Source: Mycobacterium syngnathidarum (GTDB lineage: Bacteria; Actinomycetota; Actinomycetes; Mycobacteriales; Mycobacteriaceae). Taken from it: 64,000 bases of DNA. Made by a program: the position numbers and the translations under genes. The notes beneath the pieces were generated by a model. The model made no database searches. It saw only the letters and a program-made list of their open reading frames with translations, and was not told where the DNA came from. The stretch is taken from positions 114,771-178,770 of the forward strand of contig NZ_MLCL01000073.1 in assembly GCF_001942625.1 (NCBI RefSeq), in the 5' to 3' direction. Below, piece by piece: positions 1 to 8,457 of the stretch (positions within the stretch are counted from its first letter, which is position 1; every line of letters starts with the position of its first letter).

Positions 1-401
1 GGGGGCATGGTGGGCGTGGCGTTGCCGAAGGTGGCGAGGCGGTTGTTGGCGTCCTCGAAGTACTGATGCCAGCGTCGCTGTGACGGCGGGCGACCGCCCT
101 TGCCCACGAACAGCGACATGGGCTCGATGGAGCCAGCATCGTCGATTCTGACCAAGAGACGGCGCACGTCGGGAGGGATCGCAGCGAACTCATCGCGCTT
201 GTCGATCCCTTTGTACCGGTAGGTGAGCTTGCCTGCCGCCGGGTCAACATGTGTGACGACTGCCAGTGTCGGCAGCTTCCGTCGCAGGGCATTCTGAGCC
301 TTGCGGACAAGGGATTTGCGTTCTGTGCCGCGGTAGAGTTCAACGGCCTTCACGGTCGAGGCCGGGATATAGACCCGCCGGCGGCGCTCATTCTTCGCGC
401 A
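1..401 (-). pseudogene. Tyrosine recombinase, distal part (interrupted by IS; runs off left edge)
   Basis: This is the continuation of the recombinase gene whose start is at 3901. Reading leftward, the frame contains NERRRRVYIPASTVKAVELY, an arm typical of the catalytic domain between the first Arg box and the HxxR box, and WHQYFEDANNRLATFG, which matches in position and style the segment before the HxxR box of the intact recombinase at 5146-6633 (YRTWEAIFSTANDRC). The HxxR and catalytic Tyr would lie beyond the window. Removing 402-3211 joins EACAK directly and in frame to NERRRR, so the two pieces are one gene split by the IS256-family insertion. An ATG at 461 belongs to IS sequence and is not the gene start. 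Confidence 0.8.
393..401. repeat. Target-site duplication of the IS256-family element, left copy
   Basis: CTTCGCGCA directly abuts the left inverted repeat; the same nine bases abut the right inverted repeat at 3203-3211. In the interrupted recombinase the nine bases encode part of the ACAK segment. Confidence 0.85.
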
Positions 402-594
402 GGTCGCGTCCGAAAGTGGGTGTAAAAGCACCGGTCGGTTCGCAGCTTCGTGGGTGAGCATACGGGCTGGGGAACTCAAGTGACAGGCTCTTGCAGCTTG
501 AGCTGGTGGTGTTGGGGATAACGGCGAGCGGGTTCGGTAGCTTGCTGCGGATGCTTTGGCGCGCCCAGGGCTGATGCGTAGGGCCGAGAGATGC

Positions 595-1203
595 TCAGCT
601 GGAGAGGGTTTGGGCGGCGTCGGTCAGTGCGTTGAACGCGGCGTCGAGGCGGTCTTGGCGGCGGCGGTTGGGTTCGTGGTTGGCTTCGGCGGCTACGAAC
701 CCGATAAGCTCTTCGAGGTCGTCGGCATTGGTCAGTAAGGCAGCGCCGTTTGGGTGGGCGCGCATGCCGTACACCAGTCGCTCACAGTCGGGGTCAAGCA
801 GCATCAGGTCGCGTAACACGGCGGCGGTCGTGTCGCTGACGATGACCTCCTTGAGGTCGCCGGCAACGCTGGAGCGGCGGCGGCGCAGGTCGTATGGGGA
901 GTCTGCCCAGTTGCTGATCACCCCCTCGTCGTCGCAGACGCTGCACGACCATCGGATCGGCGCCGCCGTCTCGGCCGAGGCGATAGCGATGGTCATCCGC
1001 CCGGGGCAGCGCCTGTGGGCGGGGCGGCGCCGACACGGCAATGCCGATACCCACCGATCACCGACCTGGCCGGCGGTGCCCGCCCGGACAATGTCGCCCA
1101 GGTGTTGTGCCAGGCGGCGCGCGGGACCGGAAGCGTCGTGCGGCATGTCGAGGAAGTGATGCAGATCGGCGACCAACACGTCGCCACACTGTACCGGCGC
1201 CAC
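595..1203 (-). CDS. Hypothetical IS passenger protein
   Basis: A 202-residue protein of unknown function with no domain I can name. Its C-terminal half has a CSVCDDEG Cys pair, an Arg-rich stretch (DLRRRRS) and an acidic helix-rich tail (NADDLEELIGFVAAEANHEP). It diverges from the DUF6933 gene with 57 bp between starts, and both lie inside the IS256-family element, so they probably travel together. Composition is coding-like, but the N-terminal third is Arg/Cys-rich and the true start could be internal, for example the Met of GRMTIAIASAE. Confidence 0.5.
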   Translation of the reverse strand: MAPVQCGDVLVADLHHFLDMPHDASGPARRLAQHLGDIVRAGTAGQVGDRWVSALPCRRRPAHRRCPGRMTIAIASAETAAPIRWSCSVCDDEGVISNWADSPYDLRRRRSSVAGDLKEVIVSDTTAAVLRDLMLLDPDCERLVYGMRAHPNGAALLTNADDLEELIGFVAAEANHEPNRRRQDRLDAAFNALTDAAQTLSS

Positions 1204-1260
1204 GTCGCGGTGTTCTTGGGTACCGATCCTCGGGGACGCTGCCTACGATCATGGGTCGTG

Positions 1261-1746
1261 ATGCTGCGATGTACCGCCAAGGTGTTGGCGCTGCTGAGGG
1301 CGCCTGAGCCGGCCATCGGCCAAGCCTGCGCGACCGACTGGTATGCCCACCTGGTCTGGATCGACCGACGCAAATGCCTGCTGGTGACCCACGCCGGGAC
1401 CTTGTTCTCGGTGTTCATGCCGAACGTCACCGCCGCCGGGTTGCGCCCGATCGGCCCGCCGGTCGTCTCGGCGATCCAGGCCGCGTTGCACGTCGAGGGT
1501 CTGCCCGCCGATACGCTCGGCGATCTTGATCCCCAGCAGGTGGCCGTGGCCAAGACCGCCGACCGCCGCATCCTGGGCACGATCAACGACCTGGCGTTCA
1601 CCACCGAACACGTCATCGCCACCGCTGGCGGCCTGGCCCGCTGCGACATCGACGCGCTGCACCACGGCCTGCATCGCACCATCAACAGCATCACCGGCTA
1701 CATCCCACCGATCGACCTGGTCACCGCCAGCCGTCACCGAAACTGA
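1261..1746 (+). CDS. DUF6933 family protein (IS passenger)
   Basis: A 161-residue protein starting MLRCTAKVLALL, with the stretch DWYAHLVWIDRRKCLLVTHA and a C-terminal block TADRRILGTINDLAF and GLARCDIDALHHGLHRTI. I recognise this as the DUF6933 family, whose members share the LRCTAK start, the WIDRRKCLL core and the AKTA..ILG.MND tail. Function unknown. I chose the ATG at 1261 because family similarity begins there; the open frame upstream reads antisense to the neighbouring gene. The stop lies 24 bp before the transposase stop, so the two are convergent. Carried inside the IS, this looks like a passenger whose benefit to the host or element is undefined. Confidence 0.75.
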   Translation: MLRCTAKVLALLRAPEPAIGQACATDWYAHLVWIDRRKCLLVTHAGTLFSVFMPNVTAAGLRPIGPPVVSAIQAALHVEGLPADTLGDLDPQQVAVAKTADRRILGTINDLAFTTEHVIATAGGLARCDIDALHHGLHRTINSITGYIPPIDLVTASRHRN

Positions 1747-1770
1747 GCCTGCCAAAGCGACACGGAGTTG

Positions 1771-3114
1771 TTACGCGGTGGCCGAGATGGGATCTGCGGG
1801 GTTGGTGCCGTTACTCGTGGTGGACGGTGTCAGCCGCAGTTCACGGGGTGGGTCCAGCAGCGATCGACGTAGGTCGTGCAGCAATCGGGTACCGACCGGT
1901 GTCATGGACAGCCCGCGCCAACCGGCCGAGGCCCGGTCGAGCACCGCCCATACCAGGCTAACGGCGCTGGTCTCGCCGGGGAATCGGCCGATGACCTTGG
2001 TCCGACGCTTGGTCTCCCCAAAGGAGCGCTCAATAAAATTCGAATGTCGAACGCGCCCATGGTGTTCGACCGGGAACCGCAGATAGGCAGTCAACCCAGC
2101 TTTGTCGGTGAGCAGAATGCGCATCGCCGCCGGATAGAGGTCGAAGTATTTGGCGGCGAACGCCTCGATCCGCTTGTCGATGATCTCAACGAGCCCAGGC
2201 CCCGGTTCAACCGTCAGATCGGCGGTATCGAAGATGGCCCAGTAGCCGTCGCGGACCTCGGCTTGCATCCCGGCGGGAATCTTCGCGAGCACGTTGCGGA
2301 GTCGATGAATAAGACATCTCTGCCGCAACGCTTTTGGGAAAATTTGTTCGATGGCTGCGATCAGGCCCTTGGCGCCGTCAGAGACAACCAACAGTGGACA
2401 ACCCAGGCCGCGATCGCCCAGATCAGTCAGGAAGTCGGCCCATGCGTCGGTCGACTCGCCGGTCCCGGGCGCCAACCCGACGAACACCGGCTTGCCCTCG
2501 GTGGTGATGCCCCAGGCGGCCAGCACCGGCTCGGCCGGCGACCCCGGATGCATCCGAAAGAAGCTGGCATCCAAGAACAGGTAATCCAGCGTGATCTCGT
2601 CAAGTCGACGACGCGCCCACGCCTGGTATTCGGCTCGGATCGCCTTGCACACTTCCGAGACCGTGGATTTGGAGATCGCGGCCTGGTCGCCAAGTGTTTC
2701 GGCGAGGGTGGCCTGCACGTCGCGCACCGATAACCCGCGTACGAACGAGGCAATCACCAGCGTCTCCAAGGCGTTGGTTCTCGTCACGTGCTTGCCGAAC
2801 AACCGCGACGCAAACGCTGCGGTGGTGCCACGCAGCTTCGGCCGCTCCAACGTAACCGGCCCAGTGGTGGTTTTCACCGTCACCTGTCGATACCCGTTGC
2901 GCGAGCCGCCGTTAGCGTCGGGACAGGCAGCAGCGCGTTGGTAGCGTTCGCGACCGAGGAACTCGGTGACCTCAGCCTCCAGGGCCGCCTGCATCAACAG
3001 TTGAGCGCCCAGCCGGGCAACCTCTTCAAGGATCTCCGAAAGCTCCCGATCCTCGGCAAATAGGGCATCGATTCTGGTGCGGATGCGATCGACGGCTGAT
3101 ACTCGAACAGGCAC
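1771..3114 (-). CDS. IS256-family (mutator-type) transposase
   Basis: A full-length 447-residue DDE transposase. The N-terminal part has LGAQLLMQAALEAEVTEFLG and the NGYRQVTVKTTTGPVTLERP segment typical of the family; the catalytic core shows the first Asp in LDYLFLDASFFR, the second in LLVVSDGAKGLIAAIE, the C/H motif RCLIHRLRNVLAKIP, and the Glu in NFIERSFGETKRRTKVIG. It catalyses cut-and-paste or circle-type transposition using the inverted repeats at 402 and 3202. No internal stops or frameshifts are seen, so the element may be active. Start ATG at 3114 lies 88 bp inside the right end. Confidence 0.93.
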   Translation of the reverse strand: MPVRVSAVDRIRTRIDALFAEDRELSEILEEVARLGAQLLMQAALEAEVTEFLGRERYQRAAACPDANGGSRNGYRQVTVKTTTGPVTLERPKLRGTTAAFASRLFGKHVTRTNALETLVIASFVRGLSVRDVQATLAETLGDQAAISKSTVSEVCKAIRAEYQAWARRRLDEITLDYLFLDASFFRMHPGSPAEPVLAAWGITTEGKPVFVGLAPGTGESTDAWADFLTDLGDRGLGCPLLVVSDGAKGLIAAIEQIFPKALRQRCLIHRLRNVLAKIPAGMQAEVRDGYWAIFDTADLTVEPGPGLVEIIDKRIEAFAAKYFDLYPAAMRILLTDKAGLTAYLRFPVEHHGRVRHSNFIERSFGETKRRTKVIGRFPGETSAVSLVWAVLDRASAGWRGLSMTPVGTRLLHDLRRSLLDPPRELRLTPSTTSNGTNPADPISATA

Positions 3115-3202
3115 GGGCGTGACTCCTTCTTCGCAGACTTGCAGGTCGTGAAGCGGAACCTACGCCCGTGCTCCGTATTTACACCGCGTCCCGGACACGA
3201 CC

Positions 3203-3211
3203 CTTCGCGCA
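3203..3211. repeat. Target-site duplication of the IS256-family element, right copy
   Basis: CTTCGCGCA, an exact copy of 393-401, directly outside the right inverted repeat that ends at 3202. Confidence 0.85.
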
Positions 3212-3901
3212 TGCTTCCAGCACCAGAGACGCGCCGCTGCCGGAAGAAGGCACCTCGACGTCCAGCAGCGTGGACCACTCGGTGAGACGCATGCCGCTGG
3301 TCAGGGCCAGGTCCACCGCGCACACGTTGCGGACGGTTGATTGGCCACGATAGGACCGGTCCAGCTCTCCTGAAGGCAGCTCTCCACCAAACCCGGTGTT
3401 GCGCAGGGCAAGCCATTGTGCGTGTGAGAGTGCTCGGACATCCATCTCCGTGTGTGGTGTCCTGGGGGTGACAACTGATCTGCTCCCGACTTGAATCCAC
3501 GGCATGCTGTCGCGCTGTCCAGTTTCGTACAGGTAGGTGAACAGGGCTCGAATGACGACCAGGTGCCGTGACCACGACCGCGCCGACACACCTTCGCTGC
3601 GACGATGCTTTCGGAAGGCTACGAGGTCATGCTCGCAGACATCCAGTACCCCAACACCTCTCGCGTCCAAGAACCGTCCGAACTCCAATGCGTCGCGGGC
3701 GTAGGCGTAAACCGAGTTTGGTCGCAGGTTCTGGCTGTATAGCCGCAGGAACGTGCACCATGGCTCCAGCGGCCGCATCTCGTCATCCACGATGATCGGC
3801 GTACCGTCCCGGACGATTGGAGGATCGCCTGAGGCGAGGCCTTCGCAGTCGCCTTCGGATACGTGGTTCCAATCCGCGTAGTAGAGCTGCACTGGCGTCA
3901 C
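3203..3901 (-). pseudogene. Tyrosine recombinase, proximal part (interrupted by IS)
   Basis: N-terminal core-binding SAM-like domain (SVYAYARDALEFGRFLDARG, then RSWSRHLVVIRALFTYLY) followed by the start of the catalytic domain with the first catalytic Arg in LALTSGMRLTEWSTLL. The reading frame is cut at LVLEACAK, where the IS begins; the fused frame stops after a few IS-encoded residues at 3179. The start is GTG at 3901, which overlaps the TGA of the upstream glycosylase-like gene (GTGA), so the two were translationally coupled. With the piece at 1-401 it would form a full integrase, presumably the recombinase of an older mobile element whose right end lies near 4780. Currently inactive unless the IS excises precisely. 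Confidence 0.82.
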
Positions 3902-4665
3902 TTCCTCCAGCCCGCGAGATGGGCTCGCCGTTCGGCAATGTCGTCGAACCCGACCTGCTCGCATCCTTCTCGGTACAGCGAGGCCTCGGCGTGTAGCCAC
4001 TTCCAGCGGCGCGAGTCGATGAGCTGGCCGAACTGGTACATGCGAAACTCGATGACGTCCGCGGGTGTATTAAACTGTCGGGACCACATGTGCATGTCGT
4101 TGCAGAAGCGCTCGTATGTCGCCGCTTTGTCTTCTGAATAGTCGCGGCCGGTGAGCGTGAAGGCCGCGGCGCTGACGCGCGAATCCAGGATCACTGAACT
4201 TGGATCCGGCGAATCTCGGTCAGCAGTGAAGTAGAGGAACTTCGAGAAGAAGGCCGGCCCCAGTCGGGGAACTTTGCCGCGGATCGCCGCGTAGGCGGAA
4301 CGGATTTCGCCGCGATAGCTGGCTTCAGCAGCTCTGCGCAGAATGTCGTTGAGCCGGTCTCGCTGGTCGACACCGGCTGCACTCGCCACGATTGTGGGTG
4401 CGTTTCGATAGTCACCCATCACGCCCCACGCGAGAACGTGCCACAGGAAAGACACCCAATCCGCATCGGCGTTCTCCCGGCAATGTGCGGCGCGTGCGAA
4501 CAACACATCGCGGTTGAGTTCGTCCGAGTCGATCGTGATTCCGCGATCGGCCCACCAGGCACTCACTTTGACGGGGTCATCGATCTGACCCACTCGGCCG
4601 AGCACATGCGAAGTCAGCAAGTCACCGACGGCACCGTCCGACTCCTGCCACATACAAGAATCCAC
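3898..4665 (-). CDS. OGG-fold DNA glycosylase-like protein
   Basis: A 255-residue protein with the GPAFFSKFLYFTADR segment and downstream SVILDSRVSAAAF, which match the HhH-GPD-like OGG-fold proteins often annotated as 8-oxoguanine DNA glycosylase OGG fold in accessory and defence loci. These are distant relatives of base-excision repair glycosylases; the substrate is unknown. It overlaps the start of the downstream tyrosine recombinase by GTGA, so the two were one transcriptional unit in the element whose right end is near 4780. Start ATG 4665 is the longest choice; a shorter start around GRVGQIDDP is possible. Coding quality is good through the whole length. Confidence 0.6.
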   Translation of the reverse strand: MDSCMWQESDGAVGDLLTSHVLGRVGQIDDPVKVSAWWADRGITIDSDELNRDVLFARAAHCRENADADWVSFLWHVLAWGVMGDYRNAPTIVASAAGVDQRDRLNDILRRAAEASYRGEIRSAYAAIRGKVPRLGPAFFSKFLYFTADRDSPDPSSVILDSRVSAAAFTLTGRDYSEDKAATYERFCNDMHMWSRQFNTPADVIEFRMYQFGQLIDSRRWKWLHAEASLYREGCEQVGFDDIAERRAHLAGWRK

Positions 4666-4780
4666 CCTTCGGGGTTCATGTCCCAGCCTCTGGGTCCGCC
4701 GTCCGTTGGCCGCCTCAGCTCTGACGGTAACGGTGTGCAGACGCTTCGGTGGTGAGACACGCCCGACTAGAGCGCATAAC

Positions 4781-5101
4781 GTTCACCGGCACCGCCACGT
4801 TCCTGACCCGGCTGCTGCAGTCAGGGTTGGTCAAGCGGCAGGATCTGGAGCGGAAGTACGCCGGTGAGCTTCACGCCAACGAGATCATGTTGCTCGCCTA
4901 CTACATCGCGGCGGTCAACATCGAGACCACCTACCACGCACTCACCGAGACGGAGTACAGCCCGTTCGAGGGGATCGTGCTCGCCGATACTTTCCAGATC
5001 ACCGAAGACGGTGATTCGATGGACACGGAGATGTTCCCGCAGAACAACTCCCGGATCGTCAAGCAGCTCGCCGCGCCCATCCACGTCGTCGTCGGGAACC
5101 C
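4781..5101 (+). pseudogene. Type ISP restriction-modification enzyme, internal methyltransferase fragment
   Basis: The frame reads FTGTATFLTRLLQSGLVK, then ELHANEIMLLAYYIAAVNIE, then PFEGIVLADTFQ, NNSRIVKQL and PIHVVVGNPP. This is the N6-adenine methyltransferase domain of type ISP (LlaBIII-like) single-polypeptide restriction enzymes: FTGTATF is SAM-binding motif I and NPP the start of catalytic motif IV (NPPY). The fragment begins inside motif I, where foreign DNA ends (the family has DPFTGT, here ITFTGT), and is cut at motif IV by the 19-kb element. The nuclease/helicase N-terminus is not in the window; the rest of the protein resumes at 24204. The frame continues into the element and stops at 5201. 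Confidence 0.88.
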
Positions 5102-5133
5102 CCCGTTCCGTAGAATGTCGGTGTGTTGTGGCA
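5102..5133 (+). repeat. Left terminus of trio element
   Basis: Starts CCCG then TTCCGTAGAA (5106-5115), followed by a T/G-rich stretch including GTGTGTTGTGG. The first ten bases match the right end in inverted orientation at nine positions, and both ends then show GTGTTG within the next 20 bp. Likely recombinase-binding site. Confidence 0.6.
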
Positions 5134-5145
5134 GGTTCTGTTGCT

Positions 5146-6633
5146 GTGGAACAACACGACGAGGACTCCCGCTGGAGGATGTGTTGGGCGCGGCAGCCTA
5201 GCCGACCGTACACCGCGAGATCTGATGTCCTTGCAGACTTCCCCGATCTAGCTGAGCGTGAGGCCGCGCTCGGAATCCGCCCGGGGCAGCCGTTCCTCCT
5301 GATGCCCGATGGTCGACCGGACGTTGAGGTCCTGGAATTCTTCCGGTCGGCAGCGTTCCAATCGTTGGCGGCCGGGTCGCAGGAGTCCTACGCCCCGGAC
5401 ATTCAGCTCTTTCTGTCGTTTCTCTCCGTTCAAGGCATCGACTGGAGAACGGCGACGTTCGAGCATCTTGCCGACTATGAGTTCTGGCGGCGACGCGACC
5501 AGAAGAATCCGGATCGTGTTGGTGCGGCCACGTTTTCACGGGATCTGGCCGCGTTTAAGAAGTTCTACGACTGGCAGCAGTGGCGCGGCAACGTGGCTGT
5601 TTCTCCTGTCGCCCTGCACAAGTCCAGCTCGACCGGGGACCCGGATTCCGCGCGATTGAAACCGAGCGCTGTCCGCTCGGTCCAATTGAAGTGGCTCACG
5701 CCGCGGGCCTACAAGCGCTGGCGCGACGTCGGCCTCGGCGGCTACCGCGGCGACGGGCGACGGGATGCGACTTGGCGAGGACGCAATGACGGCCGCAACT
5801 TGGCGTTCGCCGAAGCGCTGTGGTCGAGCGGACTGCGGCTGCGTGAAGCCGGAACACTGGTCGTGGGCGAAATCCCCAGCGCTGACAACCAAGTGAGGTA
5901 CGCCAAGGCGCGAGTCGGTCAAGCGGTAGCGAAGGGTCGCGGCCGTGATTTCTGGATCAGCACCGCAGCACTGAAAAGCATTGACAACTACGTCATCTCA
6001 ACCCGAGCAGCGGCTGTCCACCGAGCCCGTTCTGAAGGTCGTTACGACGCACTGACCGACATCAAGGTCGTCGACACGGTGGACCATCACCGCCGTGTCC
6101 ACTTCACCAAACGGGACGGCAGCACAGGAACGGTACCGTTGGACAGTCTCGACGCGAAGGATCGGCTCAACTTTTACATAACCACCGATCACGGGCTTGA
6201 ACCCTGGATGGTGTGGCTGTCCGAAGCCGGTTTGCCGTTGCCTTACCGCACCTGGGAGGCGATCTTCTCCACGGCCAACGATCGGTGTCAGACCCTTGGG
6301 GTAGACATCCATTGTCACCCGCATATGCTGCGCCACTCGTTCGCCCTGAGGATGTTGGTCACGTTGATCTACGCACACGAACGCAAGATGGGCATCACCC
6401 CTGCCGAACGGCGCGAGTACCGCCACATCTTCGGTGACCCTTGGGTTTTGGTTCAAACATTGCTGGGCCACGCAAGCCTGGAAACCACACGCAACTGCTA
6501 TCTCGAACCCGTGTCGGGACTGCAGGTGGACCTGTTCCTCAATGACGACATGGCCGAGGACGCATCGATCGCCGATTTCATCACGCACATCGCGGCGGCG
6601 ACTCCCGGCATCGTCGACACCGAGGAGCAGTGA
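5146..6633 (+). CDS. Site-specific tyrosine recombinase, first of trio
   Basis: About 495 residues with a SAM-like core-binding domain (QESYAPDIQLFLSFLSVQG) and a complete catalytic domain: Arg I in LWSSGLRLREAG (about residue 230), HxxR in HMLRHSFALRML (about 392), and H...Y in LLGHASLETTRNCYLEP with nucleophile Tyr near 451. It should cleave and rejoin DNA at the element ends. The start is uncertain: the frame is open through the left end, and GTG 5146, GTG 5128 and ATG 5179 (immediately after GGAGG) are all possible; family-like sequence starts at RSDVLADFPDLAERE. Three bases separate its stop from the GTG of the second recombinase. Confidence 0.88.
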   Translation: MEQHDEDSRWRMCWARQPSRPYTARSDVLADFPDLAEREAALGIRPGQPFLLMPDGRPDVEVLEFFRSAAFQSLAAGSQESYAPDIQLFLSFLSVQGIDWRTATFEHLADYEFWRRRDQKNPDRVGAATFSRDLAAFKKFYDWQQWRGNVAVSPVALHKSSSTGDPDSARLKPSAVRSVQLKWLTPRAYKRWRDVGLGGYRGDGRRDATWRGRNDGRNLAFAEALWSSGLRLREAGTLVVGEIPSADNQVRYAKARVGQAVAKGRGRDFWISTAALKSIDNYVISTRAAAVHRARSEGRYDALTDIKVVDTVDHHRRVHFTKRDGSTGTVPLDSLDAKDRLNFYITTDHGLEPWMVWLSEAGLPLPYRTWEAIFSTANDRCQTLGVDIHCHPHMLRHSFALRMLVTLIYAHERKMGITPAERREYRHIFGDPWVLVQTLLGHASLETTRNCYLEPVSGLQVDLFLNDDMAEDASIADFITHIAAATPGIVDTEEQ

Positions 6634-6636
6634 GCG

Positions 6637-8457
6637 GTGGCTTCGCGTAGGGCAGCGGCACTCCCGGCAGGCAAGTACGCCCGACCCAACCCGGTAGACG
6701 CCGAGCTTCGGCAGCTCTGTTTCACCGACGAGGCGGGACGCACACGGACATTCTCATTCGATGACGTCCACGGTCCCTCCGAACTGATCGACGACCTGGT
6801 CACCGCACTGGCGAACGGATCTCAATCCGGTGGTCGTTGGCGCACACTGGCTACCGTTGATGCGGCGGTAAGTGCCGTGCGGCAACTCATCACCTACCTG
6901 GGTGCGGAGTTTCCTGAGGTCCACTCGGTCGCCGATTTCGGGCCCGAGGTGTGGTGGGCGTGGCGGACTGTCAAGGAAAGCCAGGCCCGTTGGCCGGGGC
7001 AAGTGAATCTCATGCGGGCGGTGCTATCGGAGTCGCCGCGACTTCCCGAAACCACACGAAAGGCGATGCGCGCGAAGGCTGTGAAGCCCCGGAAACGCTT
7101 GCCGGAGAATGATTCGTATAGTCGCGACGAGTTCGGGCGGATCCGCAGTGCCGCCAAGGGCGAGGTCCGTCAAGCGCTCCGCAGGATCCGGACCAACACC
7201 GAGCGGCTGCACCAGTACCGCGAGTTTGGTGATGTCGGTGACGGGATCACCTTCAATATCGGCGGGGCGCGGTGGAGCACCGGATCCCTGCTGGAGTATC
7301 TATCGCGAAACGGGATGCTTCCCTCCCAGTACCTCGCCAACCGGGTGGTATTGAAGGGCTGCTTCGACCTGGCTGGCGTGTCGAACCCGGCGCAGGCACT
7401 GTTCCCTTCGATAAGAGAAATCTATTGCCTGATGGTCCTTCTCGTGTGCGAGCGAGGATTCAACCTCTCCGTCATGGACAACCTCACCGTGACGTCGTTC
7501 AGAGCATCCGACGGTGCCGGTGAAGACTCGGTATACACCGTCAACACCGACAAACCGAGACGAGGAACCAAGCGCTACAGCGCCGAAATCCTCGTCGGCG
7601 AGGCCGGAAAGCTCTGGGAGAACGCAGTCCGCTTGACCGAGCCATGCCGCACCGCACTCGCTGCAATCGGAACCCCGTCGGAAAAGTTGCTCATCGCCCA
7701 CCGGCACAAGAACCTCACCAACGAGGGCCCGTTCCGGCAGGAATGGTTGACCGCGGGCATCGGCGATCACTACATGTCCGATGCCAGCCTGCTGGCAGAC
7801 GACGGCACACCCTTGCGGGTGAGTCTGCGACGGCTACGGTTGTCCGAGCAGGTGTTGAACCAACATGCCCGGCAGAACAGCGAATCCGTCAGCGAAGACA
7901 CCTACCGCAGCCAAGACCCGGCCACCGCAGAAGGGGCCGCCGACACGATCATCGATGGACAGGCCGATGCCGTGGCTCACGCCAAAGCCACGGTCGCGAT
8001 CCGCTCGCTGAGTGCCGCCGAAGTGACTGCAGCCCGCAGAGATCCGGACACCGCCGCGACACAGCTGGGTATCCCGGTGCCGACACTGAAGCTGCTGCTT
8101 GCCGGAGACCTCGACACCGCCACCACCGCGTGCACCGACTTCTTGAACAGCCCGTTCGCCGCCACCGCGGGCGAACCGTGCCCGGCCTCATTCTTCGCCT
8201 GCTTTACCTGCACGAACGCCGTCATCACCCCCGCGCATCTACCGCGCCTGGTCACACTGCTGGATGCCCTCGACAATGTCGCCACCCTCGTTGCGCCGGC
8301 CCGGTGGGAGACGGACTACCGAGACCACTACGCCCGACTGCGGGCGATTCTCGACAAGAACGCAACCAACGCCGAGATCGGCGATGCCCGCCGCCACATC
8401 ACCGACGCTGACCGCGATGTCGTCACCGCGCTCATCGGAAGGAACCTCGACGCGTGA
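6637..8457 (+). CDS. Second recombinase-like protein of trio (degenerate catalytic boxes)
   Basis: A 606-residue protein in the position of TnpB-type recombinases of tandem trios. The Arg I region reads LLVCERGFNLSVMDNLTV, so the usual G(x)R pattern is altered; a later RLRLSEQVLNQ and a DTYRSQDPATAEG segment may correspond to the HxxR/Tyr region. The C-terminus has a Cys cluster (PCPASFFACFTC) that may bind zinc. It probably acts as a structural or end-recognition partner of the first and third recombinases. GTG start at 6637 directly follows the upstream stop; its own stop overlaps the GTG start of the third gene (GTGA), so all are co-translated. Confidence 0.75.
   Translation: MASRRAAALPAGKYARPNPVDAELRQLCFTDEAGRTRTFSFDDVHGPSELIDDLVTALANGSQSGGRWRTLATVDAAVSAVRQLITYLGAEFPEVHSVADFGPEVWWAWRTVKESQARWPGQVNLMRAVLSESPRLPETTRKAMRAKAVKPRKRLPENDSYSRDEFGRIRSAAKGEVRQALRRIRTNTERLHQYREFGDVGDGITFNIGGARWSTGSLLEYLSRNGMLPSQYLANRVVLKGCFDLAGVSNPAQALFPSIREIYCLMVLLVCERGFNLSVMDNLTVTSFRASDGAGEDSVYTVNTDKPRRGTKRYSAEILVGEAGKLWENAVRLTEPCRTALAAIGTPSEKLLIAHRHKNLTNEGPFRQEWLTAGIGDHYMSDASLLADDGTPLRVSLRRLRLSEQVLNQHARQNSESVSEDTYRSQDPATAEGAADTIIDGQADAVAHAKATVAIRSLSAAEVTAARRDPDTAATQLGIPVPTLKLLLAGDLDTATTACTDFLNSPFAATAGEPCPASFFACFTCTNAVITPAHLPRLVTLLDALDNVATLVAPARWETDYRDHYARLRAILDKNATNAEIGDARRHITDADRDVVTALIGRNLDA

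Larger units (their letters stand above)
402..3202 (-). mobile_element. IS256-family insertion sequence with two passenger genes
   Basis: The two ends are imperfect inverted repeats of about 25 bp: from 402 rightward GGTCGCGTCCG then GGGTGTAAA, and from 3202 on the opposite strand GGTCGTGTCCG then CGGTGTAAA (19 of 25 positions agree by eye). A 9-bp direct repeat CTTCGCGCA flanks it at 393-401 and 3203-3211, as expected for an IS256-family target duplication, and removing the element restores the recombinase frame. At 2.8 kb it is about twice a simple IS256 element because it holds two extra genes, 595-1203 and 1261-1746, between one terminus and the transposase. Confidence 0.88.

Noticed and set aside
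402..461. ATG at 461 as start of a short integrase gene
   Set aside because: It lies within the IS terminal region; the integrase frame continues from 3901 once the IS and one target copy are removed.
1015..1260. N-terminal extension of the DUF6933 protein
   Set aside because: Family similarity begins at the ATG at 1261; upstream sequence is antisense to the neighbouring gene.
1756..3182. A simple 1.4-kb IS with ends just outside the transposase (ACGGAG words)
   Set aside because: Only a six-base match and no target duplication; the outer repeats at 402 and 3202 with a 9-bp duplication explain the data far better.
4864..5145. An N-terminal extension of the first trio recombinase reaching back to 4864
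   Set aside because: The extension is an alternate frame of the ISP methyltransferase fragment; recombinase-like sequence starts only after about 5146.
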